Shown here piece by piece: positions 48,934 to 57,631 of a stretch of 64,000 bases of DNA (position 1 is its first letter; each line of letters opens with the position of its first letter). The stretch is from positions 16,620-80,619 of the forward strand of contig JAAFIY010000004.1 in the NCBI GenBank assembly GCA_013297985.1, read 5' to 3'. This stretch comes from Comamonadaceae bacterium (lineage in GTDB: Bacteria; Pseudomonadota; Gammaproteobacteria; Burkholderiales; Burkholderiaceae_C). The notes beneath the pieces were generated by a model. That model saw nothing but the letters and a program-made list of their open reading frames with translations, was not told the DNA's origin and ran no database searches. The translations under genes and the position numbers were made by a program.

Positions 48934-51351
48934 TCAGCTCAGCGCCACGCCCGAGGCCTTCAATTGCTTCCACACATTCCAGGCGCTGTGCGGCATGGTC
49001 ATGTGCTTGACGCCCAGGTGGGCAAAGGCATCCACCACGGCGGAGGTGAAGGTGGGAATGCTGCCCACGTGCGGTGATTCGGCCACGCCCTTGGCACCAA
49101 TGGGGTGGTGCGGGCTGGGGGTGACGGTGTGGTCAGTCTCCCAGTGCGGCGTTTCCACAAAGGTGGGCAAAAAGTAGTCCATCAGCGTGTTGCCCAGCAG
49201 GTTGCCCTGCTTGTCAAACGGCATTTGCTGGCCCATGGCCACGGCGTAGCCTTCGGTCAGGCCGCCGTGGATCTGGCCTTCAATGATCATGGGGTTGATG
49301 CGGGTGCCGCAGTCATCCAAGGCATAAAAGCGCCGCACCTTGGTTTCACCCGTGCCACGGTCAATGTCCACCACGCACAAATAGATGCCAAAGGGGTAGG
49401 TGAAGTTGGGCGGGTCGTAGTAGTGCACCGCTTCCAGCCCCGGCTCCATGCCAGCGGGCAGGTTGTTGTAGCTGGCCCAGGCGATGTCTTTCATCGTCTT
49501 GTGCCGGCTGGCGTCACCCTTGACCTTGAAGCGGTCAATTTCCCAGTCCAGATCGTTCTCACCCACTTCCAAGAGGTGCGCCGCAATCTTGCGCGCCTTG
49601 GCGTGAATCTTCCGCGCTGCCAGCGCGATGGCCGCACCCGCCACCGGCGTGCTGCGGCTGCCATAGGTGCCCAGGCCATAGGGCGCGGTAGAGGTGTCGC
49701 CTTCTTCCACCTGAATCACTTCAGACGGAATGCCGATTTCGGTGGCGATGATCTGCGCGTAAGTGGTCTGGTGGCCCTGGCCTTGGGTGATGGTGCCCAT
49801 GCGCGCAATGGCACTGCCGGTGGGGTGCACGCGGATTTCGCAGCTATCAAACATGCCCACGCCCAAGATGTCGCACATCTTGCTGGGGCCTGCGCCCACC
49901 ACTTCGGTGAACGTCACCAGGCCAATGCCCATCAGCGTGGGGCTGTTGGGGTCGGCCCGCTTGGCGGCTTGCTCGGCGCGCAGGGCTTTGTAGTCACAGG
50001 CGTCCAGCACTTTTTGCAAGGCGGTGTGGTAGTCGCCGCTGTCGTACTCAAAGCCAAAGGCGCTCTTGTAGGGGAACTGTTCTTTTTTGATGAAGTTCTT
50101 GGCGCGAATCTCGGCCTTGTCCATACCCAACTTTTGCGCCAGCACGTCCACCATGCGCTCAATCAAATACACCGCTTCAGTCACCCGAAAGCTGCAGCGA
50201 TAGGCCACGCCACCCGGCGCTTTGTTGGTGTAGACGCCTTTGACGCTGGCATAGGCCGCCGCAATGTCATAGCTGCCGCTGACGATGTGAAACAGCCCGG
50301 CGGGGAACTTGGTGGGGTCGGCGCAGGCGTCAAAGGCGCCGTGGTCGGCGATCACATTTGTGCGCAGGGCCAAGATCTTGCCGTCAGCGGTGGCGGCGAT
50401 TTCGCCGTCCATGTGGTAGTCCCGCGCAAAGGCGGTGGAGCTGATGTTCTCAATGCGGTCTTCGACCCATTTCACCGGCTTGCCCAGCACGATGCTGGCC
50501 ACGATGGCGCACACATAGCCCGGGTAGATGCCCACTTTGTTACCAAAGCCGCCGCCAATGTCGGGGCTGACGATGCGCACTTTGCTCTCAGGAATGCCCG
50601 ACAACAAACTCACTACCGTGCGCACCACGTGGGGCGCCTGGCTGGTGATGTAAGTGGTGAGCTCGCCGCGCACCGGATCAAAGCTGGCCACGCAGCCGCA
50701 GGTTTCTAGCGGGCAGGGGTGCACGCGGGGATAGAAGATGCGCTCTTTCACCGTCACGGGGGCGGTGGCAAACACCGCGTCGGTGGCGGCCTTGTCGCCT
50801 GCATCCCAGGTGAAGATGTGGTTGTGGTGGTCGCGCGCGCCGTGGGCGCCGCTGGTTTTGCCAGCGAGGTCGTCGCGGATGACTGGGGCGTTAGGCTCAA
50901 GCGCCTCAAACGGGTCCATCACCACCGGCAGCTCTTCGACTTCAACAATGACCGCTTCCACGCCGTCGGCGGCGGCGTAGCGGTCAGTGGCAATCACCAC
51001 CGCCACTTCTTGCATCTGGAAGTGAATCTTCTCGTCGGCCAGCACCGCAGCCACGTCACCGGCCAGGGTGGGCATCCAGTGCAGCTTGAGGGGCTTTAAG
51101 TCATCCGCCGTCAGCACCGCGATGACGCCGGGCACTTTCAGCGCTTCGGACTTGTCGATCTTTTTGATGCGACCGTGCGCCACCTGGGCGCGCACGATGT
51201 CCATGTGCAGCATGCCGGGCATCTTGATGTCATCGACATAGTTGCCCTTGCCCTGAATAAAGCGGGCGTCTTCTTTGCGCAGGCGCGAATCGCCCATGCC
51301 TTGCAGCGCGGCTGTGCGCTCCAGCACTGAGGGATCAATCGGTGCATTCAT
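48934..51351 (-). CDS. coxL: Aerobic CO dehydrogenase large subunit, form I
   Basis: Molybdopterin-binding subunit with the form I active-site motif AYRCSFR (codons at 50185-50205). ATG at 51351; the longer ORF start at 51579 is unlikely. Confidence 0.93.
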   Translation of the reverse strand: MNAPIDPSVLERTAALQGMGDSRLRKEDARFIQGKGNYVDDIKMPGMLHMDIVRAQVAHGRIKKIDKSEALKVPGVIAVLTADDLKPLKLHWMPTLAGDVAAVLADEKIHFQMQEVAVVIATDRYAAADGVEAVIVEVEELPVVMDPFEALEPNAPVIRDDLAGKTSGAHGARDHHNHIFTWDAGDKAATDAVFATAPVTVKERIFYPRVHPCPLETCGCVASFDPVRGELTTYITSQAPHVVRTVVSLLSGIPESKVRIVSPDIGGGFGNKVGIYPGYVCAIVASIVLGKPVKWVEDRIENISSTAFARDYHMDGEIAATADGKILALRTNVIADHGAFDACADPTKFPAGLFHIVSGSYDIAAAYASVKGVYTNKAPGGVAYRCSFRVTEAVYLIERMVDVLAQKLGMDKAEIRAKNFIKKEQFPYKSAFGFEYDSGDYHTALQKVLDACDYKALRAEQAAKRADPNSPTLMGIGLVTFTEVVGAGPSKMCDILGVGMFDSCEIRVHPTGSAIARMGTITQGQGHQTTYAQIIATEIGIPSEVIQVEEGDTSTAPYGLGTYGSRSTPVAGAAIALAARKIHAKARKIAAHLLEVGENDLDWEIDRFKVKGDASRHKTMKDIAWASYNNLPAGMEPGLEAVHYYDPPNFTYPFGIYLCVVDIDRGTGETKVRRFYALDDCGTRINPMIIEGQIHGGLTEGYAVAMGQQMPFDKQGNLLGNTLMDYFLPTFVETPHWETDHTVTPSPHHPIGAKGVAESPHVGSIPTFTSAVVDAFAHLGVKHMTMPHSAWNVWKQLKASGVALS

Positions 51352-51392
51352 GCGAGCTGTCTCCGTCGGGTTTTTGTGGGGCTGTGCGCGAA

Positions 51393-51878
51393 TCAGGCCG
51401 CGACGGGCTCGCGCAGCTTGGCGGCGGCGTACTGCACCGCTTTGACGATGTTTTGGTAGCCGGTGCAGCGGCACAAATTGCCCGCCATGCCGTGGCGGAT
51501 TTCTGATTCGGTGGGGTTGGGGTTGTCTTGCAAAAAGCGGTAGGCGCGCATCAGCATGCCGGGCGTGCAAAAGCCGCACTGCAGGCCGTGCTCTTTGTAA
51601 AAACCTTCTTGCACCGCATGCAGCACACCCGCGTTGGCCAGGCCTTCCACAGTCAGCACTTCAGAGCCTTCGCATTGCACCGCCAAGTGAGTGCATGCTT
51701 TCACTGATTGCCCGTCCACATCCACGGTGCAGGCACCGCAGTGGCTGGTTTCACAGCCGATGTGGGCACCGGTCAGGTTCATTTTTTCGCGCAGAAAATG
51801 AATCAGCAGGGTGCGCGGCTCTACCGCTTCTTCTACCGCTGCGCCATTGACTTTGAGGTTGACGATCTTCTTGGCCAT
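51393..51878 (-). CDS. coxS: Aerobic CO dehydrogenase small [2Fe-2S] subunit
   Basis: [21 protein letters not shown] and [11 protein letters not shown]...[13 protein letters not shown]. Confidence 0.95.
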   Translation of the reverse strand: MAKKIVNLKVNGAAVEEAVEPRTLLIHFLREKMNLTGAHIGCETSHCGACTVDVDGQSVKACTHLAVQCEGSEVLTVEGLANAGVLHAVQEGFYKEHGLQCGFCTPGMLMRAYRFLQDNPNPTESEIRHGMAGNLCRCTGYQNIVKAVQYAAAKLREPVAA

Positions 51879-51908
51879 TTGGGTGTCTCCGTATTCGTGT
51901 GGGAGGTT

Positions 51909-52772
51909 TCAGGCGCAGCGCGCGGCTGCGGCTTTGATGGCGCGTTGCACCATCTGCCCGGCCATCGCGGTTTTGTATTCAATGTCGCCCCGCAGGTCTT
52001 CGGCGGGGTCGCACACTGCCATGGCGGCAGCGGCGGCGGCCTTGACGGATGCGTCAGTCACCGCTTGGCCGATCAAGGCTTTTTCAGCATCGGCGGCGCG
52101 GATGGCGGTGGGCGCCAGGTTGGTGAGTGCAATGCGGCACTCAGTGACTTTGCCGCCACTCATGCGCATGACCACTGCGGCGCCCGCCGTGGCCCAGTCG
52201 CCGGTTTTGCGCTTGAGTTTTTCATACGCCCAGCCGGTGCCGGGGGCGAAAAAGGGCACGCGGATGGCGGCCAGAATTTCGTCTTCAGCCAGCGCCGTGG
52301 CGTACAGACCCAGATAGAAACTGTCAGCCACCACATTGCGCCGCCCGCCGGGGCCCACCAGATCGAAGCTGGCATTGAGGGCAAGGGTCAAGGCGGGGTG
52401 GTCGTTGCCCGGGTCACCGTGGGCGATGTCGCCGCCAATCGTGCCGCGGTTGCGCACTTGCGGGTCAGCGATCAGTTTCGGCGCTTCGGCCAGCAACGGC
52501 ACGCGTTCGCGCAGGATGGATGACGCGATCAGGTCGTTTTCACTCGTCATGGCGCCAATCACCACCTGGGTGCCTTCTTCCCTGATGCCGCGCAGTTCGG
52601 CAATGCGGTTGAGGTCAATCAAATGCGCGGGCTGGGCAAAGCGCAGCTTCATCATGGGCAGCAGGCTGTGGCCGCCGGCCAGCCATTTGGCGTCGCTGCC
52701 CAGTTTGCCCATCAGCGCCAGTGCGTCGTTGACGCTGGTGGGGGCGTGGTAGTCGAAGGCGGGTGGGATCAT
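51909..52772 (-). CDS. coxM: Aerobic CO dehydrogenase medium FAD-binding subunit
   Basis: AKWLAGGHSLLPMMKLRFAQPAHLIDL; GTIGGDIAHGDPGNDHPAL. Confidence 0.94.
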   Translation of the reverse strand: MIPPAFDYHAPTSVNDALALMGKLGSDAKWLAGGHSLLPMMKLRFAQPAHLIDLNRIAELRGIREEGTQVVIGAMTSENDLIASSILRERVPLLAEAPKLIADPQVRNRGTIGGDIAHGDPGNDHPALTLALNASFDLVGPGGRRNVVADSFYLGLYATALAEDEILAAIRVPFFAPGTGWAYEKLKRKTGDWATAGAAVVMRMSGGKVTECRIALTNLAPTAIRAADAEKALIGQAVTDASVKAAAAAAMAVCDPAEDLRGDIEYKTAMAGQMVQRAIKAAAARCA

Positions 52773-52924
52773 CGGTGTCGCTCCTCGTTTTGGGGGTGTC
52801 GTGCGGTCTTTGGACGGGCTGGTCCAGACCGCATCGTGAGCCGATTGTGGGTAGGCCTTGCCAAGCGTGCTGAATGCGGGAATTGGCCGTGCCCGGCGCC
52901 GATGCAGGCCATCGGCACAAACCG

Positions 52925-52974
52925 TTCACGAATCGCCAAAGCGCTGCACGAACGGTAGAGTCACTGCACGAACT
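52925..52974 (-). promoter_or_regulatory. Three TTCGTG direct repeats at 20-bp intervals (candidate RcoM operator)
   Basis: CACGAA on the plus strand at 52927, 52947 and 52967 = TTCGTG on the minus strand, upstream of coxM. Confidence 0.75.
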
Positions 52975-53071
52975 GCTTGGTCGCGCAATGTCTGGGCGGT
53001 CATGCCGCGTAAACCCTTAAGGGAAAAACTGAGGCGGCGCCGCGTCTGCCGCGTCGGTAGCGCCCAACTCC

Positions 53072-53087
53072 GGCCGGAATTCCGGCC
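53072..53087. other. 16-bp perfect palindrome just after the rcoM stop
   Basis: GGCCGGAATTCCGGCC; minus-strand rcoM ends at 53093. Confidence 0.85.
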
Positions 53088-53092
53088 CCAAC

Positions 53093-53863
53093 CTAGGCCG
53101 TCACCGAAGGCCCGCTGCGCAGCCGATCCGTCACGGCCGATTGGCTGGTGCGCGACACCGGCACGCGCTCATCGCAGCCGTCCACCACCAGCCAGGTGCG
53201 CCCGGCTTCGCGCACCAATTGGCGCACCCGGCCCAAGTCCACCACCCAGGTGCGGTGCACCCGCATGAAGCGCTGGGCGTCGAGGCGCTTTTCCAGGTCG
53301 CCAATGCTGAGGTTGCAAAAGCGCGGGCCGTCGGGCGTCATCACCCGGCTGTAGTGGCCGTCGGAGTGAATGGCGCGGATGTCGGCCGCCTCCACAAACA
53401 CAATCGCGCCGCCGCTGCTGGTGGGAATGCGTTGCAACTGGCGCGGCTGGGCCTGGTCGGGCAGTGGCGCGCCGATGGATGCCGCGCCGCCGTCGGCGGC
53501 CACCACGTCGGTAATGTCATAGAACACCAGCACATAGCCCATCGGCTGGCGCTGGGCGTCGCTGCTGCGGGTGACCTTGATCAACAGCACCCGCTCGGGG
53601 ATGTTGATGATCATCGTCATGGGCGGCGGGTTGGTCACCGGGCACACGGCGGCTTGGTCCAGCATGAAAGCCACTTTGGGCTGGCTGCGCTCGGGGTGAA
53701 AGTTCAGCACCATCTGGCCAAAAGGCTGCTTGGCGTCCACCGGGAGCACCCGGCGGGCAAAGTCGTTCATGCTGACCACATTGCGCGCTTCGTCCAGCGT
53801 GACCACGCCGACTTCAAAGCGCTCCAGCAAATACAGCGGTGAAACCGGTTGCGCAGCGTTCAT
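53093..53863 (-). CDS. rcoM: RcoM-like CO-sensing regulator: PAS (heme) plus LytTR domain
   Basis: N-terminal PAS (EVGVVTLDEARNVVSMNDFARRVL...NFHPERSQPKVAFML) and C-terminal LytTR (IVFVEAADIRAIHSDGHYSRVMTPDG...RFMRVHRTWVVDLGRVRQL); adjacent to coxMSL. Confidence 0.87.
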   Translation of the reverse strand: MNAAQPVSPLYLLERFEVGVVTLDEARNVVSMNDFARRVLPVDAKQPFGQMVLNFHPERSQPKVAFMLDQAAVCPVTNPPPMTMIINIPERVLLIKVTRSSDAQRQPMGYVLVFYDITDVVAADGGAASIGAPLPDQAQPRQLQRIPTSSGGAIVFVEAADIRAIHSDGHYSRVMTPDGPRFCNLSIGDLEKRLDAQRFMRVHRTWVVDLGRVRQLVREAGRTWLVVDGCDERVPVSRTSQSAVTDRLRSGPSVTA

Positions 53864-53871
53864 GCGTAAAT

Positions 53872-53919
53872 GCTATCTTTTTTGAAGTGCTTGCGCCCTA
53901 TTTGAGGGCGCTGCAGCCC
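53872..53919 (+). repeat. Copy of the dispersed element, upstream of rcoM
   Basis: GCTATCTTTTTTGAAGTGCTTGCGCCCTATTTGAGGGCGCTGCAGCCC; second hairpin GCGCCC-TATTTGA-GGGCGC. Confidence 0.65.
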
Positions 53920-53948
53920 GATTTGTGGCCCGACTTGGGGGCAAGACC

Positions 53949-54302
53949 TCAGCCCACCACGACGGCGGTGCCGCTGACGGCCACCATCATCATGCCGTTG
54001 GTCTCGCCCAGCACTTCGTAGTCAAAGTCCAGGCCGATCACGCCATTGGCGCCGCGCTCAAGGGCGGCGGTTTTCATGTCGTCCACTGCGGCATCGCGGG
54101 CGCCCGCCAGGGCGCGCTCATAGCCGCCGGCGCGGCCGCCCACCACATCGCGCACCGAAGAAAACATGTCGCGAAAAATGTTGGCGCCGATGATGGCTTC
54201 GCCATGCACCACGCCCAGCACCTTTTGCACCTGCTGCCCCGGGGCGGCGCTGGCCAGCGTCGACAAGAAAAAGCTTTCGTCTGACTTGGAAAACCAGCCC
54301 AT
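53949..54302 (-). CDS. YbjQ/UPF0145 family protein
   Basis: VVHGEAIIGANIFRDMFSSVRDVVGGRAGGYERALAGARDAAVDDMKTAALERGANGVIGLDFDYEVLG. Confidence 0.88.
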   Translation of the reverse strand: MGWFSKSDESFFLSTLASAAPGQQVQKVLGVVHGEAIIGANIFRDMFSSVRDVVGGRAGGYERALAGARDAAVDDMKTAALERGANGVIGLDFDYEVLGETNGMMMVAVSGTAVVVG

Positions 54303-54524
54303 GACAGTGCTCCGTGGCGCCCCCAGAAGGGCCAAGACAAGGCTGCGCACCCGTGCGCGCAGATCAGGTGGCGAGTGTAGGGACGCTGCGCGGCGCTTGA
54401 AGCATCGCGGCTAAAATGGCCCCCAAGTCCTTGTAAGGACACGGTTAACCCGGCCAGCGCCTCGCGCGGGTTGGCGTCAATAGCTCTGACAGGCCCCCCA
54501 AAGGGCGCTCAAAGGATTCGCACC

Positions 54525-54668
54525 ATGGCAAACCACGGCCACCACGACACCCCGGCGCAGTCTGACGACGCGATTGAGGCCATCGTCCCCATGATCCCGG
54601 TGGTGCTGCCGGTGGTGGGCGGTTTGCTGATGTTCTTGCTGGCCTTTATTGCCATCTACGTGGCCTGA
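54525..54668 (+). CDS. 47-aa single-TM small protein
   Basis: MANHGHHDTPAQSDDAIEAIVPMIPVVLPVVGGLLMFLLAFIAIYVA; in-frame ATG inside the 54471..54668 ORF. Confidence 0.6.
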   Translation: MANHGHHDTPAQSDDAIEAIVPMIPVVLPVVGGLLMFLLAFIAIYVA

Positions 54669-54701
54669 TGGCCCGGCTGCCGCCGCGCATACGTGGCGGC
54701 G

Positions 54702-55787
54702 CTAGCGGTTGTCGCCTGCGCAATCAGCCGCAGGCCGTGCGCCGCTCATGCACTGGGCCCACTGCACGGCCTTGTTGACCATTGCGGCGCTGCGGTCGTG
54801 CCCCACCGCAGGGTCCACAAAGGTGTAGAAAGCCGCCGGGCGGCGTGCCACATCGGCAATGCCGCCCAAGATGCGGGCGCGTGCGGCATTGGGGCCATAG
54901 CCCGACGAACCCAAACCATTGGGCGCATACAAGGTGTCGGTTGCCCCCGTCATGGCGCCCACCGAAATAGCCACCCCATTCACCCGAAAGTCATTGGGCT
55001 GCGCCCAGGTGGTGCCCAGCATCTGGCAGCTGAAGTCACACCCACCCGCAATGGCAATGGCGCCGCGCAGCCGAAACTGCGTGGCTACGGTGTAGATCAA
55101 GTTGCTGCTGAACGAGGTGCCGGTGACCACCACGCGGTTGGTGTCCACCGGCAGGTTTTGTGCGGCCACCGCGTTGCGGATGGCCGCCAGGGCCAAGCCG
55201 AAATCGGCCGTGGCCACGTCAAAGCTTTCGTCGGCATTGGTGCGGGCAATCAGCGGGCTTGACCAGTTGTCACAGCCCCGGTATTCCATGCTGGCAGCGG
55301 CCATGCCACCGGCCACCAGGGGGTCCAACATGCCCACGTCTTGCGGCACTGGCAAAGGTGGGTTGCCGCTGGGCGCCCAGCCTGCTAGGTTGATGACCAA
55401 GGGCACGCGGTTGGCTGCCGTGGCACCGGCGGGAATCTTCAGCGTGATGCCCGCCTGCGGCAAGTTGCTGCAAGTGGCCAGCAGGCGCTGGTTGCCGTTG
55501 TACCAATAATGAAAATTGGTCTGCGGCGCGTAGCTGAGGTTGAGGGTGCGGGCCTGCGCCGGCGGCGTGGCGTTGGGGTTGGGCAGGGGGCCGTCGGCGC
55601 GGATCAGGGTGAAGCGGTTGTCGTTGTCATGGCGCAGCTCCACGTTGTTGAAGATGCTGTCGCCCACAGTGACCGGCCCGCTGATGCGCAAGATGCGCTC
55701 GGGCGTGCTGTACACCGCTTGTGCGTTGGCCGTGCCAACGCCCAAGGCCGCCGCGACAGCTATCAAGGCAAATGCTACAAATTTCAT
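54702..55787 (-). CDS. Secreted alpha/beta-hydrolase-like protein
   Basis: Signal peptide; VVVTGTSFSSNLIYTVATQFRL nucleophile-like motif; PAVGHDRSAAMVNKAV near the C-terminus. Confidence 0.65.
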   Translation of the reverse strand: MKFVAFALIAVAAALGVGTANAQAVYSTPERILRISGPVTVGDSIFNNVELRHDNDNRFTLIRADGPLPNPNATPPAQARTLNLSYAPQTNFHYWYNGNQRLLATCSNLPQAGITLKIPAGATAANRVPLVINLAGWAPSGNPPLPVPQDVGMLDPLVAGGMAAASMEYRGCDNWSSPLIARTNADESFDVATADFGLALAAIRNAVAAQNLPVDTNRVVVTGTSFSSNLIYTVATQFRLRGAIAIAGGCDFSCQMLGTTWAQPNDFRVNGVAISVGAMTGATDTLYAPNGLGSSGYGPNAARARILGGIADVARRPAAFYTFVDPAVGHDRSAAMVNKAVQWAQCMSGARPAADCAGDNR

Positions 55788-55822
55788 AGCGCACTCCGCT
55801 TATTTCTAGGGCGCAACAGCCG
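55774..55822 (+). repeat. Copy of the dispersed element spanning the start codon of the secreted hydrolase gene
   Basis: GCTACAAATTTCATAGCGCACTCCGCTTATTTCTAGGGCGCAACAGCC. Confidence 0.7.
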
Positions 55823-55879
55823 GTTTGGGCAAAACACTTGTGCGCCACCTGCCGTGCGTGTGCGGCGCCAGCCAAATTG

Positions 55880-57631
55880 TCAGCTTGGGGCCCCGCCGCG
55901 CACAAGCCGCCCTGGGCGCGCAGGTGTGATCTGCGTATCACTTTGCACGCATTGCCCGGCCACCCAGGTGTGCACATAGCCCTTGGCCGTCTGCACAAAG
56001 CGCTGACCGCCTGCGGGCAGGTCGCGCACCAGCTGGGGCTTGGGCAGGTTCAGGCGGCTGAGGTCGATCAGATTCAAATCCGCCCGTTGGCCCACGGCCA
56101 CGCGCCCGCGATCACGCAGACCCAGGTAGTCGGCGTTGCGGGCGCTGAGCTGGTGCACTGCTTGCTGCAAGCTAAACAAGCCCTGTTGCTGCACCCAATG
56201 CGTGAGCATGAAGGTGGAAAAACTCGCGTCGCACACCGTGCCCACATGCGCGCCTGCGTCGCCCAAGCTCAAAAGAGCGCGTGGGTGCTGCAGCATCTGC
56301 GCCACCGCATCCAGGTTGCCCGCGTTGTAGTTGAAGATGGGGAAATACAGCAGGGCCGAACCATCGCCCGCAGTCAGCAAGTCATAAATCACCTGCAGCG
56401 GCGGCTGATTGCTAGCGCGGGCGCGGGCCAGCACGCTGTCGGCCAAGGTGGGCGCGTAGTTGGGCACATCGCCCACCGGGAACATGCGGGCGCTGATCAT
56501 GTCGATGCGCGCCAGCAGCACATCCACAATCGGCGGCACGCTGGAGCCATCGCCCGCCAGCCGCTCGCTGCGCTCGGCCAAGATGCGCGCGCGCCGCTCG
56601 GGCTGGCGCAGTGCAGCGGCCCGCTCAGCCAGCGGCAGCGCGGCCACTTCTTTGTAGCCCGGAAACCCCATGAAAGGGTGAAAGCTGGCCGCCAGCCCCG
56701 TCAGCACGCCAATGCCGCGGGCGGCGGTTTGCAGATACAGCGGCAGGCCTTGGGCCACGGCGGCTTCCACTCGGCGCGCCATGGCCAGGTATTGCTCGCC
56801 GCCCGGGTCGCGCTGCAGCCAGGTCATCGACAGGTTGCGGCCGCAGGCGCGGGCCAAGGTTTCGACCAGATCAAATTCGGCGTCAAAGCGCTCGGCGCTG
56901 CGCAGCACATCAAAGTCACTCACCAACTGCACCACGCCGTGGTCCAAGCCCGCGAAGGCATGGCCCAGGGCGGTGAGCTCGGCCGCGTCGGCATCAGCGC
57001 TGGGGGTTTCCAAACCACGGCTGGTGCGGTGGTTGTCGGTGCGGCCGGTGCTAAAGCCCAAGGCACCGGCTTGCAGCGCTTGGCGCAGCAGGCTTTGCAT
57101 GGTGGCACGGTCAGCGGGGGTGGCGGCTTCGCGCCGGGCGGCGCGCTCGCCCATCACATACAGGCGCAGCGGGTCGTGCGGCACCAGGCAGGCAAAGTCC
57201 AGGCTGTGGGGCTGGCTGTCCAACGCGGCCATGTAGTCGGCGAAGCTCTCCCAGGCGAAGTCAATGCCTTCGGCCAGCACCGGGCCGGGGATGTCTTCCA
57301 CCCCTTCCATCAGGCTGATGAGTTCAGCCTGCGTGCCGGGCTTCAAGGGCGCAAAGCCCACGCCGCAATTGCCCATCACCAGCGTGGTGGTGCCGTGATA
57401 GATGCTGGGCGCAAAGGTGGCGTCCCAACGGGCTTGACCGTCGTAGTGGGTGTGGATATCGACAAAGCCAGGCGTGAGCCACGCGCCATCAGCGTTGACG
57501 CGCTGGTGTGCGGCTTCGGTAATGCGGCCTATGGCGGTGATGCAACCATCTTTGACGGCCACGTCAGCGGTGAATGGCTCGGCCCCGGTGCCGTCCACCA
57601 CGGTGGCGGCTTTGATCAACAAATCATGCAT
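55880..57631 (-). CDS. Amidohydrolase family, N-acyl-D-amino-acid deacylase-like
   Basis: [66 protein letters not shown]. Confidence 0.87.
   Translation of the reverse strand: MHDLLIKAATVVDGTGAEPFTADVAVKDGCITAIGRITEAAHQRVNADGAWLTPGFVDIHTHYDGQARWDATFAPSIYHGTTTLVMGNCGVGFAPLKPGTQAELISLMEGVEDIPGPVLAEGIDFAWESFADYMAALDSQPHSLDFACLVPHDPLRLYVMGERAARREAATPADRATMQSLLRQALQAGALGFSTGRTDNHRTSRGLETPSADADAAELTALGHAFAGLDHGVVQLVSDFDVLRSAERFDAEFDLVETLARACGRNLSMTWLQRDPGGEQYLAMARRVEAAVAQGLPLYLQTAARGIGVLTGLAASFHPFMGFPGYKEVAALPLAERAAALRQPERRARILAERSERLAGDGSSVPPIVDVLLARIDMISARMFPVGDVPNYAPTLADSVLARARASNQPPLQVIYDLLTAGDGSALLYFPIFNYNAGNLDAVAQMLQHPRALLSLGDAGAHVGTVCDASFSTFMLTHWVQQQGLFSLQQAVHQLSARNADYLGLRDRGRVAVGQRADLNLIDLSRLNLPKPQLVRDLPAGGQRFVQTAKGYVHTWVAGQCVQSDTQITPARPGRLVRGGAPS

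Noticed and set aside
49105-50709. 534-aa plus-strand ORF opposite coxL
   Set aside because: Antisense to a well-supported CDS; Ala/Gly/His/Val-rich composition typical of GC-rich shadow ORFs.
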